This document shows, in pieces, positions 13,271 to 21,030 of a stretch of DNA of 40,163 nt. A program made the position numbers and the translations under genes. The first letter of the stretch is position 1. Each line of letters opens with the position of its first letter. The notes under the pieces are model-generated. The model did no database searches. It had not been told where the DNA came from and was given only the letters and a program-made list of their open reading frames with translations. Source of the stretch: Streptomyces sp. NTH33 (lineage in GTDB: Bacteria > Actinomycetota > Actinomycetes > Streptomycetales > Streptomycetaceae); the NCBI RefSeq assembly GCF_003236365.1, contig NZ_POTZ01000008.1, forward strand, positions 1 to 40,163. Reading direction: 5' to 3'.

Positions 13271-15096
13271 GCGGCATCGCATCCGGGGTGTGTGGCCTGT
13301 CCGGGCTCGAGGGGTTCGAACGGGAAGCCGCAGCCGGCGCACTTCGGGTAGGCGTCATTGGAGAGTGGGCGCATTTCAGCGTCCATAGCGTCCCTAGCGT
13401 CCATCACTCCGGAAACACGCTGGTCAGAGCGGGTGCGAGGGGTGGACGCTGAGAACAGGGCAGCGTCCATGCCAGCGTCCACAGCGTCCATGCCGGGAGC
13501 AGGGGTGGACGCTACAGCGTCCATGCCAGCGTCCACCCCGTTTCCGCTGGTCACCGCGCCTTTTTCGTCGCCGCTGGACGCTGTGGACGCTGTGGCGGAC
13601 CTTCTCTCTGCTGTTGCCGTCAGCTTGTACAGCCGCTGCCGCTTCGGCGCCGGGCCGCGCTGGGAGTCGTCGACCTCGATCCCGATGGTGCGCAGAGCCG
13701 GGGCGAGCCGCTTGAGCTGGCCGCCGGCCCGTGTGGAGTCCTTGGGCCACTTCTTCGGCAGTTTGTCCGGGGTGGCCACCGTGTCGAGGATCTGCTGTGT
13801 GGTGAGGGACAGTCCTTCCGGGCCGGCCTTGTCGACCAGGGCGACCACGGCTTGCGCGAACGGCTCGCCGTCGAGGACGTCGGCCACCGCGTCGCGGGCG
13901 CTGGCCTTGTAGCTCTCCATGGTCTTCCACTCCATGACTTGGTCGACCGCGGCGAGGATGCGGGCGAAGTCGGCCATGCGGGGGCGTTCCGTCAGTACGA
14001 CGTCCGGGAGAACCTTCAGAACCTTGGCGAGCAGGTCGAACAGGCTGGCCAGGATTGAGGCGTGCGCATCGGCGTATGCCTGGTCCATCTCCCCTTCCTC
14101 GCGCCGTTTGGCGTCGGGGATGGTGTGCAGCTCGATCGTCACCAGGCGTTCGGCGAGGTCGCCCGCGAGGGCCCCCGCATCGATCGTGGTCATGGCCAGC
14201 ACACGGCGGAACTCCAGCACGACGACGTCATCGTCGGTGTACAGCGCGCGGTCGACGATGCCGTCCCCGGTCACGGCCCGGCACAGTGCGTCGGACAGCC
14301 AGTCGGGGATGATCGAGACGTTGTCGAGGCACAGGGCCCACGAGTTGAACGCCTGCGTTGCCCACGCCTTGATGTCCCGCGGCGCCGTGCGCTTGGGAGC
14401 GCCGGACGGGTCGACAAGGCCGATGACCATCTTCGCCGCGTAGGACTTGCCGGTGCCCTGCTCCCCACGGAACGTGAGGATCGGGTGCGGCAGGTCCGGG
14501 ATGAAGCAGGCGACCAGCCAGGCGACCAGCAGATGGAAGCCTTCCTCGTCGGTGTTGAGCAGGTCTTGCAGCTTGGTCAGGCCGTCACCTTCGCGGATCG
14601 GTTCGGGCAACGGCTTCATGGCGCCGGACCTGCGGAACAGGACGGGAGAGGTCGGCTCACGCTGCCATCCATCGGGGCCGATCGTGACGCAGCGCCCTTC
14701 CGGCGTGGCGAGGTCGACCACGATGCGTTCCTCGTGCCGTGCCACCCGCAGGTGCAGCTGCCGCGGCTCGGCATCTGCGGCCACGCCCTCCAGCACGGTC
14801 ATGGCGTCCGCGAGCGCCGACTGAGACGGGACGGAACCACCGTTGGCGTCGGTGAACTCGCGGCTGAGCCGGGAGCGCAGCCCTGCCTTGCCCCGCAGCG
14901 CGAAGACGGTCATCGGGCCGTCCTTGGCGACCGCGTAGGGCCGGCCGTCCTCGGACATGAACAGGTCGTACCGTTCGCGGGCGAGGGCCGCGAGCTGCGA
15001 CGCCTGCGAGGGGCCGCGCCCCTTGCTCTCGGGCTCGTCGATGCCGTTGTCCTGCAGGATGGCGCGGGCCTGGTCGGTTGTGTTCTGGTCGTTCAC
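13267..15096 (-). CDS. Replicative ATPase/helicase of the RepPP module
   Basis: 609 residues; GTG 15096 overlaps the primase stop (GTGA). An N-terminal domain of about 170 residues precedes a P-loop ATPase with Walker A GEQGTGKS (211-218) and Walker B LCLDN (255-259), and an arginine/sensor region (YTDDDVVVLEFRRVLAMTTID). Similar ATPases follow prim-pol genes in AICEs and phages and unwind the origin. Residues about 502-573 are low-complexity MDA/VDA/AST repeats caused by the DNA iterons at 13378-13591. The end carries a CAGCGFPFEP zinc-knuckle-like segment. Leftward operon with xis and prim-pol. Confidence 0.82.
   Translation of the reverse strand: MNDQNTTDQARAILQDNGIDEPESKGRGPSQASQLAALARERYDLFMSEDGRPYAVAKDGPMTVFALRGKAGLRSRLSREFTDANGGSVPSQSALADAMTVLEGVAADAEPRQLHLRVARHEERIVVDLATPEGRCVTIGPDGWQREPTSPVLFRRSGAMKPLPEPIREGDGLTKLQDLLNTDEEGFHLLVAWLVACFIPDLPHPILTFRGEQGTGKSYAAKMVIGLVDPSGAPKRTAPRDIKAWATQAFNSWALCLDNVSIIPDWLSDALCRAVTGDGIVDRALYTDDDVVVLEFRRVLAMTTIDAGALAGDLAERLVTIELHTIPDAKRREEGEMDQAYADAHASILASLFDLLAKVLKVLPDVVLTERPRMADFARILAAVDQVMEWKTMESYKASARDAVADVLDGEPFAQAVVALVDKAGPEGLSLTTQQILDTVATPDKLPKKWPKDSTRAGGQLKRLAPALRTIGIEVDDSQRGPAPKRQRLYKLTATAERRSATASTASSGDEKGAVTSGNGVDAGMDAVASTPAPGMDAVDAGMDAALFSASTPRTRSDQRVSGVMDARDAMDAEMRPLSNDAYPKCAGCGFPFEPLEPGQATHPGCDAA
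13378..13591. repeat. Iteron cluster, candidate replication origin of the AICE
   Basis: Eleven exact copies of AGCGTCCA in 214 bp: forward at 13378, 13396, 13462, 13474, 13483, 13516, 13528; reverse (TGGACGCT) at 13443, 13506, 13575, 13584; plus a one-mismatch copy at 13387. Spacings of 9 and 12 nt recur. The repeats lie inside the helicase gene; forward copies encode MDA or VDA and reverse copies encode AST, so amino acids differ while the DNA stays the same, and the Ala codon GCT, uncommon in this GC-rich context, is kept in every forward copy. This points to selection on DNA, as in plasmid origins. Confidence 0.65.
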
Positions 15097-15938
15097 CGGG
15101 CGGCCCTCGATCGGTAGGCGGACGTGATGGTCTGGCGGGCCTCTGCTTCGGACAGACCGATGTGTGTGGCAGCGTCGAGCAGGGCGGAAGCGATGTTGGG
15201 GGGAGCGGCCGTCATCTGCTCGAACGCGCGGCAAGCGGCCCAGTACAGGCGGTTGTTCCGCTGCTTGGGCTGGGACTCGAGGACGAACCGCACCAGTGGG
15301 GTGAGCCGCCCGGACGCCTTGCGCGGTCCTTGCGCGGGTACGGCTGTGGGGCGCTCGGGCGCGGCCTGCAGCGCGGTCAACAGCCATGCGGGCGCGGGCG
15401 CCGGCTGCTGCTCGGGGTCGACGAGTTCGTAGATGACGCCGGTGGCGTGAACGGAGCCGGGGCCGATGACGTAGGCGTTGCCGGCGCGCACGTCGCCGTC
15501 GAACCGCCCCCGCAGGGAGCCGAGGCCGTTGCCCAGCTTCATCGTGCGGGGGGCCCACAAGTAATCGTGGTAGCCCTTTGCCGTGGTGACTCGCATGGTG
15601 GGCAGCCACTTGCGACCGAGCGCTGCCGCTGTGTCCTCAATCGCCCCGGGCCGATCGGAGTCGACGACCAGCAGCCGCTCACCTGCAGGCCCGCGGCAGG
15701 CGCCCACGGCGATGCCGATGTTGTGCTGCTGAGTGTGGAACCAGTAGGCCAGTTTGGCGCGGTCGGTGGAGTGGTTGCGGGTGAAGGCCACGGCAGGGTG
15801 CTTGCCGCGGTCGGTGCAGGTGGCGGGGTCGTGGCCGCGTGCCCGCCCTGCGCACTGGGGCAGGCCCGGGTGGTCGGCGGGGAAGAGGTGAAAGTCCTTG
15901 TCCGCCAGGAGCAGGGCGGAGTCGAGCATGTTCGTCAC
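15093..15938 (-). CDS. Bifunctional primase-polymerase (RepPP)
   Basis: 281 residues; GTG 15938 has AGGAGG five nt upstream and overlaps the previous stop (GTGA). The archaeo-eukaryotic primase/prim-pol fold is shown by GKHPAV (46-51), WFHTQQHNIGIAVG (66-79), the catalytic VVDSD pair (Asp 93 and 95) and His124 in GYHDYLW, then a GxGSLRGRFDG strand. The C-terminal 60 residues form a small helical domain with an LSEAEARQTITSAY motif typical of these replication proteins. It starts DNA synthesis at the element origin, allowing the excised circle to replicate. Its presence, not RepSA or RepAM, defines the replication type. Confidence 0.88.
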   Translation of the reverse strand: MTNMLDSALLLADKDFHLFPADHPGLPQCAGRARGHDPATCTDRGKHPAVAFTRNHSTDRAKLAYWFHTQQHNIGIAVGACRGPAGERLLVVDSDRPGAIEDTAAALGRKWLPTMRVTTAKGYHDYLWAPRTMKLGNGLGSLRGRFDGDVRAGNAYVIGPGSVHATGVIYELVDPEQQPAPAPAWLLTALQAAPERPTAVPAQGPRKASGRLTPLVRFVLESQPKQRNNRLYWAACRAFEQMTAAPPNIASALLDAATHIGLSEAEARQTITSAYRSRAAR

Positions 15939-16246
15939 GCCGCCTCCTGCCGGTGGCCCTTGGTCTCGAGCCGGTAGGTGGCTCCGCAGGGCGCGTCCTT
16001 GACGCCGAGCGACACGTGTCGGTGCCAGGCGCGGCACTCGGGGCAGCGGGCTGCGAACTCCAGCCGGCCGGACGTCTGCATGGGTACGGGACGGGCGACG
16101 GGCAAGGCGTCGTCGCCGGGGAACAGGCCCGGCTGCTGCGCCTGGTCAGGCGTCTGCGCTACGGTGGGCACGGACTTACCGCCCGCCGCGGAGTCTTTCT
16201 GAAACGGCCCGGCTTCCCTCCGGGCCGTTTCTGCGGTGTGGCTCAT
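15935..16246 (-). CDS. Zinc-ribbon-like AICE protein
   Basis: 103 residues, ATG 16246 overlapping the xis stop (ATGA). The N-terminal two thirds are low complexity; residues about 68-91 hold CPECRAWHRHVSLGVKDAPC, two Cys pairs with a His cluster, probably one zinc site. Found at this place, between xis and rep, in other Streptomyces elements that I recall, without known function. May bind DNA near the origin or excision complex; inference. Confidence 0.7.
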   Translation of the reverse strand: MSHTAETARREAGPFQKDSAAGGKSVPTVAQTPDQAQQPGLFPGDDALPVARPVPMQTSGRLEFAARCPECRAWHRHVSLGVKDAPCGATYRLETKGHRQEAA

Positions 16247-16452
16247 GCCGCGGCGCCCCCGTTCTGCTCTTCACGCAGACGCTCCAGGTACTCGTTCAGC
16301 GCAGCGACCGGGATGTACCGGCGGGAGCCGATCTTGATGCTCTGGAGCTCTCCCGTCTTGATCAGAGCGAAGAGAGTCGTCCGGCCGATGCCAGAGGCAC
16401 TGACGGTTTCAGGGATAGACAGATTGATCTTCGGAATGAGCGTGCTGCCCAC
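16243..16452 (-). CDS. xis: Excisionase, MerR/Xis-type winged HTH
   Basis: 69 residues; GTG 16452 is preceded by AGGAGG. The sequence LSIPETVSASGIGRTTLFALIKTGELQSIKIGSRRYIPVAALNEYLERL (split at about residues 11-60) is the classic excisionase HTH with the 'SRRYIPVAALNEYL' wing. Excisionases bend DNA at att sites and direct the integrase toward excision. As first gene of the rep operon, its expression couples excision to replication. The divergent control region at 16462-16536 lies directly upstream. Confidence 0.85.
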   Translation of the reverse strand: MGSTLIPKINLSIPETVSASGIGRTTLFALIKTGELQSIKIGSRRYIPVAALNEYLERLREEQNGGAAA

Positions 16453-16461
16453 AACCCCTCC

Positions 16462-16536
16462 TGCGTAAGCGGGTCACTTACGCATGAACGTAGCCGTCCA
16501 GCGCGGTGCGCGCAAGTACGTGGTGTCACTTGCGCA
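16462..16536. promoter_or_regulatory. Divergent operator with four ACTTRCGCA half-sites
   Basis: Between xis (leftward) and 16541 (rightward): TGCGTAAG at 16462-16469 and ACTTACGCA at 16476-16484 form one inverted repeat; GCGCAAGT at 16510-16517 and ACTTGCGCA at 16528-16536 form a second. The second ends just before the ATG at 16541. A regulator bound here would control excision/replication and the integrase unit together. Confidence 0.6.
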
Positions 16537-16540
16537 CCGC

Positions 16541-17167
16541 ATGGCACAGTGCGACCATGCCCGCATGTATCGCTTTGGAGACTGGCAACTCTCGTACCGG
16601 CCAGGCGGCTGGGTCAGGGCCGCAGAGACAGGCGGGATGGTCGTCTACCTGCAGTTCCGTCCCGCCGGGCCCAACGACGCGCAGCGCCTTGACCCGCATG
16701 CGGTGGTGGTGAAGTCCGACGAAGCAATCAGCGGCCGCTCGTGGCGCCGAGTCCCGTTCGCCGAAATCGGCATTCATGCCTCACTGCCCGGTGTGCACCA
16801 GGTGCTAACGAAGCCCGGAGGCGCCGAAGCGCCGACGCTGGACTCGCTAGAGCAGTACTTCACGGAGACGGCAGATCAGTACGGCAACCTTGGCGGCACG
16901 ATCCCTTACGGCAAGACCGTGATCTCTGACGACCCATCCGACCCCGCAACTCCCCTTCCGATGATTCAGGCGCCCGAGGGCCGCATCACTGACGAGTTCC
17001 TGCAGGATGTCGCGGAGGCTTACCGCTGGTTCGTCTCCGCCAAGAGAGCGCCGGCCCCTGGCATCGCAGAGCTGTCGGGCGCCCCGGTGCGAACCGTCCA
17101 TCGCTGGGTCAGCGAAGCCAGGAAGCGGGAGTTCCTTCCTCCCGCACGAAGGGGGCAGGCGGGATGA
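16541..17167 (+). CDS. HTH regulator coupled to the integrase gene
   Basis: 208 residues from ATG 16541 (MAQCDHARMYRF). ATG 16484 is possible but would place the operator inside the gene; ATG 16565 is the other choice. No ribosome binding site at any, so the start is uncertain and may be leaderless. The C-terminal 60 residues (EFLQDVAEAYRWFVSAKRAP, then IAELSGAPVRTVHRWVSEARKR) form a helix-turn-helix common in proteins encoded just before Streptomyces integrases. The stop overlaps the integrase ATG (ATGA). It is the natural candidate for binding the four half-sites upstream; inference. Confidence 0.7.
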   Translation: MAQCDHARMYRFGDWQLSYRPGGWVRAAETGGMVVYLQFRPAGPNDAQRLDPHAVVVKSDEAISGRSWRRVPFAEIGIHASLPGVHQVLTKPGGAEAPTLDSLEQYFTETADQYGNLGGTIPYGKTVISDDPSDPATPLPMIQAPEGRITDEFLQDVAEAYRWFVSAKRAPAPGIAELSGAPVRTVHRWVSEARKREFLPPARRGQAG

Positions 17168-18477
17168 GCAATCGACGTGGCAATGGGGAGTCGTCGATCT
17201 ACTTCTCTGAGTCCGACGGGAAGTGGCACGGCTGGGTCACGGTCGGTACGAAGCCGGACGGCCGCCCGGACCGGCGCCACCGCATGGCCGCGACCGAGGC
17301 GGAAGTGCGGGAGAAGGTCAAAGCGCTGGAGAAGCAGCGGGCCGCGGGCAAGGTCCGCAAGGCAGGCCGGCCGCCGACCGTCGAGCAGTGGATGGATACC
17401 TTCCTGAACACCGTGTGCGCTCGGAAGGTCGAGGACGGCTCGATGGCCCCGCGGACGCTGGACGACTACCGCAGCAAGGCGCAGCTGTACATCGTCCCCG
17501 GCATCGGGAAGCACCGCATCGACCGGCTCGCCGCCGAACACCTCGACAAGCTGTACCTCGACCTGCTGCGCCGGCCCCTCGCCAGCTCGACCGTGCTGAA
17601 GGTGCACCGGATCATCTCTCGCGCGCTGAAGGTGGCGATGCAGCGGGAGATCATCAGCCGGAATGTGGCGACCCTGCTGGACGCGCCATCGGCCGAAGAG
17701 ATCGAGATCGAGCCGCTCACCCGTGATGAAGCCCGCGCGGTGCTTGTCGAGGCTGAGCAGCGACGCAACGGCTCCCGGTGGTCCGTGGCCCTTGCGATGG
17801 GGCTGCGACAGGGGGAGGCGCTGGGGCTGCGCTGGACGTACCTCGACCTCGATGAGGGCGTGATGAAGGTCTGGTGGCAGCTGCAGCGGCTGAAGTGGCG
17901 GCACGGCTGCGAGGATCCGCACGCCTGCGGCGAGAAGCACCACCGGAAGGCGTGCCGGAAGAACTGCACCGCGCACAAGAGCTACAAGCGCGGCTGCCCG
18001 AAGCCCTGCCCGAAGGACTGTACGGGGCATGAGAAGGCGTGCCCGGAGCGCAAGGATGGCGGTCTGGTCTTCCGGGCGCCGAAGGGCCGCAACAAGCGCA
18101 CGGCGCCGATTCCGCCGCCCCTTATCCCCCTGCTGAAGGCGCAGCGCACCGCGCAGAAGCGGGAGCGCCTGGCGGCGGCCGACGTGTGGGAGGACCACGA
18201 CTTGGTGTTCGCTCAGCCCAACGGCCGGCCGATCGATCCGCGGCGGGATTGGGAGGAGTGGCAGGACATCTTGAAGGCTGCGGGCCTCGAGGCGAAGCGC
18301 GTGCACGACGGCCGCCACACGGCGGGGACGCTCCTCACGGAGAACGGGGTTGGACTCCGGGTCGTCATGGAGCTGCTCGGGCACTCGCAGTTGCGCGTGA
18401 CGCAGCGGTACACCCACGTCGGTTCGCCGCTCGCGGAGGACGCTGCCGTGAAGATGGGAGCGGCCCTGTGGGGGTGA
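17164..18477 (+). CDS. int: Tyrosine integrase of the AICE
   Basis: 437 residues. Order: AP2-like arm-binding N-terminus (WHGWVTVGTKPDGR), SAM-like core-binding domain (about 70-180), catalytic domain with Arg215 (GLRQGEALGLRW), His381 and Arg384 (HDGRHT), His407 (LGHS) and Tyr416 (TQRYTHV). Between the catalytic Arg215 and the HxxR motif an insertion (about 247-294) holds eight Cys and several His, a likely zinc-binding module. The gene ends 87 nt from the tRNA-Thr 3' end and converges on it, the standard AICE layout. Catalytic residues are complete, so it should be active. Confidence 0.92.
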   Translation: MSNRRGNGESSIYFSESDGKWHGWVTVGTKPDGRPDRRHRMAATEAEVREKVKALEKQRAAGKVRKAGRPPTVEQWMDTFLNTVCARKVEDGSMAPRTLDDYRSKAQLYIVPGIGKHRIDRLAAEHLDKLYLDLLRRPLASSTVLKVHRIISRALKVAMQREIISRNVATLLDAPSAEEIEIEPLTRDEARAVLVEAEQRRNGSRWSVALAMGLRQGEALGLRWTYLDLDEGVMKVWWQLQRLKWRHGCEDPHACGEKHHRKACRKNCTAHKSYKRGCPKPCPKDCTGHEKACPERKDGGLVFRAPKGRNKRTAPIPPPLIPLLKAQRTAQKRERLAAADVWEDHDLVFAQPNGRPIDPRRDWEEWQDILKAAGLEAKRVHDGRHTAGTLLTENGVGLRVVMELLGHSQLRVTQRYTHVGSPLAEDAAVKMGAALWG

Positions 18478-18494
18478 TCGTTAAGCGGTCGAAT

Positions 18495-18513
18495 GCAACT
18501 GGTTGTGCAACTG
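18495..18513. repeat. Putative integrase arm-type sites, right
   Basis: GCAACTG at 18495-18501 and 18507-18513, 12-nt period, same orientation and spacing as the left pair at 3333-3351. In the excised circle the two pairs flank the attP core at about 50 and 97 nt. Confidence 0.55.
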
Positions 18514-18519
18514 GAGATC

Positions 18520-18556
18520 AAAAAGACCTGCGGCTTCCGGGAAGAAACCGCAGGTC
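18520..18556 (-). terminator. Element-supplied terminator of tRNA-Thr
   Basis: Stem GACCTGCGG / CCGCAGGTC with an A5 run at 18520-18524 that becomes a U tract on the minus strand. It begins 5 nt after the tRNA 3' end and replaces the host terminator displaced beyond attL (3152-3185). Confidence 0.75.
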
Positions 18557-18561
18557 AGAGG

Positions 18562-18638
18562 TGGAGCCCCCTGTCGGATTCGAACCGACGACCTACGCAT
18601 TACAAGTGCGTTGCTCTGGCCAGCTGAGCTAAGGAGGC
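18562..18638 (-). tRNA. tRNA-Thr(UGT), 3' end and CCA supplied by the AICE
   Basis: The minus strand folds into a complete cloverleaf: acceptor GCCTCCT / AGGGGGC (18632-18638 with 18566-18572), D stem GCTC/GAGC, anticodon stem ACGCA/TGCGT with loop CTTGTAA (anticodon UGU), T stem GTCGG/CCGAC with TTCGAAT loop. The discriminator is T, then CCA (18562-18564 read on minus). The 44 nt nearest the 3' end (18564-18607) are the attR core, so the last CCA bases and all downstream sequence come from the integrated element. Confidence 0.95.
18564..18607. repeat. attR core within tRNA-Thr
   Basis: 44-bp direct repeat identical to attL 3192-3235, running from the anticodon loop to one base past the discriminator. 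Strand exchange must occur inside this segment. Confidence 0.93.
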
Positions 18639-19093
18639 ATCGCCCACTACACGCCGTACGCGAAGGGCTGCTCCACTGTACACAGAGCGCGTTTCGCCCG
18701 GCCACGAAGTTCCACGGCTCGCGCGCCACAGAAACCGTGCGCAACCATTCGTACGTCTGTTCGTTGATCGGTCCGGCGTGCCGTTCCGAAGGTGGAGCCC
18801 GTGTCAGACCGGGCATGCGCAGCTCAGCAGGGCTGTGTGTGGTCGGCACTGGGCGATGAAGCGGGAAGCCCTGAAGTGAGGTCAAAAGTGCGGTGCTCGG
18901 CCACGCCGAAAATTTCCGCGGAGTTCGCGTGGCCTGGGCTACTGACAGAAGAGGTGGGCGCCGGGTACCGTCCTGTGCCAGTTCACCTGTGTGGACTACA
19001 CCACCACCACAACGGAATCACCCGTAGTGGCAACCACCTTCCTACAACGGATCGTCCGGCACGTTCCTGCCGGTAGAAGGGGGCCCATTCGCC
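18639..19093. other. Intergenic: tRNA-Thr promoter side and msiK promoter region
   Basis: 455 nt without a convincing gene. The left part must hold the tRNA promoter (leftward). The right part, GC-poor for this genome near 18900-18925 (CGAAAATTTCCG), should hold the msiK promoter; a DasR-type palindrome is at 18991-19004. No RNA gene beyond the tRNA was seen. Confidence 0.6.
18991..19004. promoter_or_regulatory. Candidate DasR-responsive element upstream of msiK
   Basis: GTGGACTACACCAC is an imperfect palindrome (GTGG..TA..CCAC) that matches 10 of 12 positions of the dre core TGGTCTAGACCA. DasR is the GntR-family N-acetylglucosamine regulator; MsiK energises chitobiose and other sugar ABC importers, so control would make sense. 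It lies 90 nt before the msiK ATG. Binding is inferred from the match only. Confidence 0.45.
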
Positions 19094-20233
<1,140 letters not shown>

Positions 20234-20300
20234 CGCCTTCGCGAGTAAAGCCTCAGGGCTGAAACCTCGGGACACTTCCGGGTGATTCACCCGGATTGAC

Positions 20301-20336
20301 GGAAAGGGCCCCGCCGCCTGCCGCGGGGCCCTTTCC
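20301..20336 (+). terminator. msiK terminator
   Basis: Perfect 14-bp stem GGAAAGGGCCCCGC / GCGGGGCCCTTTCC, 8-nt loop. Confidence 0.88.
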
Positions 20337-20474
20337 CATGCCCCACAATTCCTTGGCGGACGGGACATTTCGAGCAGTGTGCGTCAACTCGTCGCCAGAG
20401 GAGGCGGGGTGAGCCATCCCTCGAAGAGGTGACTAAATGTCGCCAAATCATTACCAGCGGCTACTCTGCCTGGC

Positions 20475-20930
20475 GTGAAGCACTCCACCACCCACCCCAC
20501 GCGACGCGGCCGGGGCCCCGTTCATCGGATCGGCCGCTCACTCGCCCTTGTCCTGCCCGTCGTCCTGGTGCTCTCCGGGACCCTCGCGGTCACCCGGGTC
20601 AACTGGTCGGGGAGCCCCTCCCACTCGATGCTCACCGCGTCGGACGCGGTGGCGGCCGGAGCCCCGGCGCACGCCCGCTCCCGCGCCCCGCAGGACGTGC
20701 TGCGCGACCAGTTGCTGACCGAGCTTCAGGACAGGGACCCGGGCGTCGTCCTCACCCACCTCCAGCAGGCGGTCAACGGCCGCCCGTCCCTGGCCGGGCA
20801 CTGCGCCTCCATCGCCCGCACCCTGGGCCGCGCCGCCGTGAACATCTACGGCCCCGCCCGCGCCCAGTCCTACGCCCGCCCGGTCTGCGACACGTCCTTC
20901 GCCTCCGGCGTCCAGTCCGCGCACAACTGA
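20475..20930 (+). CDS. Hypothetical membrane-anchored exported protein
   Basis: 151 residues from GTG 20475. Basic N-terminus followed by one TM/signal-anchor helix (about 21-40, LALVLPVVLVLSGTLAV), then an extracytoplasmic helical domain with two Cys (GHCASIARTLGRAAVN and PVCDTSF), possibly a disulfide. A TACTCT box ends 6 nt before the GTG, which suggests a leaderless mRNA. No family recognised; a gene of this kind sits next to msiK in Streptomyces. Confidence 0.72.
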   Translation: MKHSTTHPTRRGRGPVHRIGRSLALVLPVVLVLSGTLAVTRVNWSGSPSHSMLTASDAVAAGAPAHARSRAPQDVLRDQLLTELQDRDPGVVLTHLQQAVNGRPSLAGHCASIARTLGRAAVNIYGPARAQSYARPVCDTSFASGVQSAHN

Positions 20931-21030
20931 CGGCCCCAAGGGGCCGAGCGCGGCCGGGCCGGGTGTGACCGGCCCGGCCGGCGCCGGACGGCCCCCCGGC
21001 CCGAGCGGGGGCGGCACGTACAGTTCGGGC

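Larger units (their letters stand above)
3192..18607. mobile_element. AICE: integrative and conjugative element in tRNA-Thr (RepPP/prim-pol type)
   Basis: About 15.4 kb between 44-bp exact direct repeats (3192-3235 and 18564-18607) that duplicate the anticodon loop to 3' end of tRNA-Thr. The contents match the known AICE plan: tyrosine integrase next to the intact tRNA, excisionase, prim-pol and helicase for autonomous replication, FtsK/SpoIIIE-like TraB for double-stranded DNA transfer, Spd-like spread proteins and a GntR regulator. All modules look intact, so the element is probably able to excise and transfer. No antibiotic resistance or metabolic cargo was recognised; the only extra genes are small hypotheticals and a lipoprotein. 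Confidence 0.93.

Noticed and set aside
13378..13591. CRISPR array
   Set aside because: Repeats are 8 bp, in both orientations, with 1-60 nt spacing and inside a coding frame; no cas genes are near.
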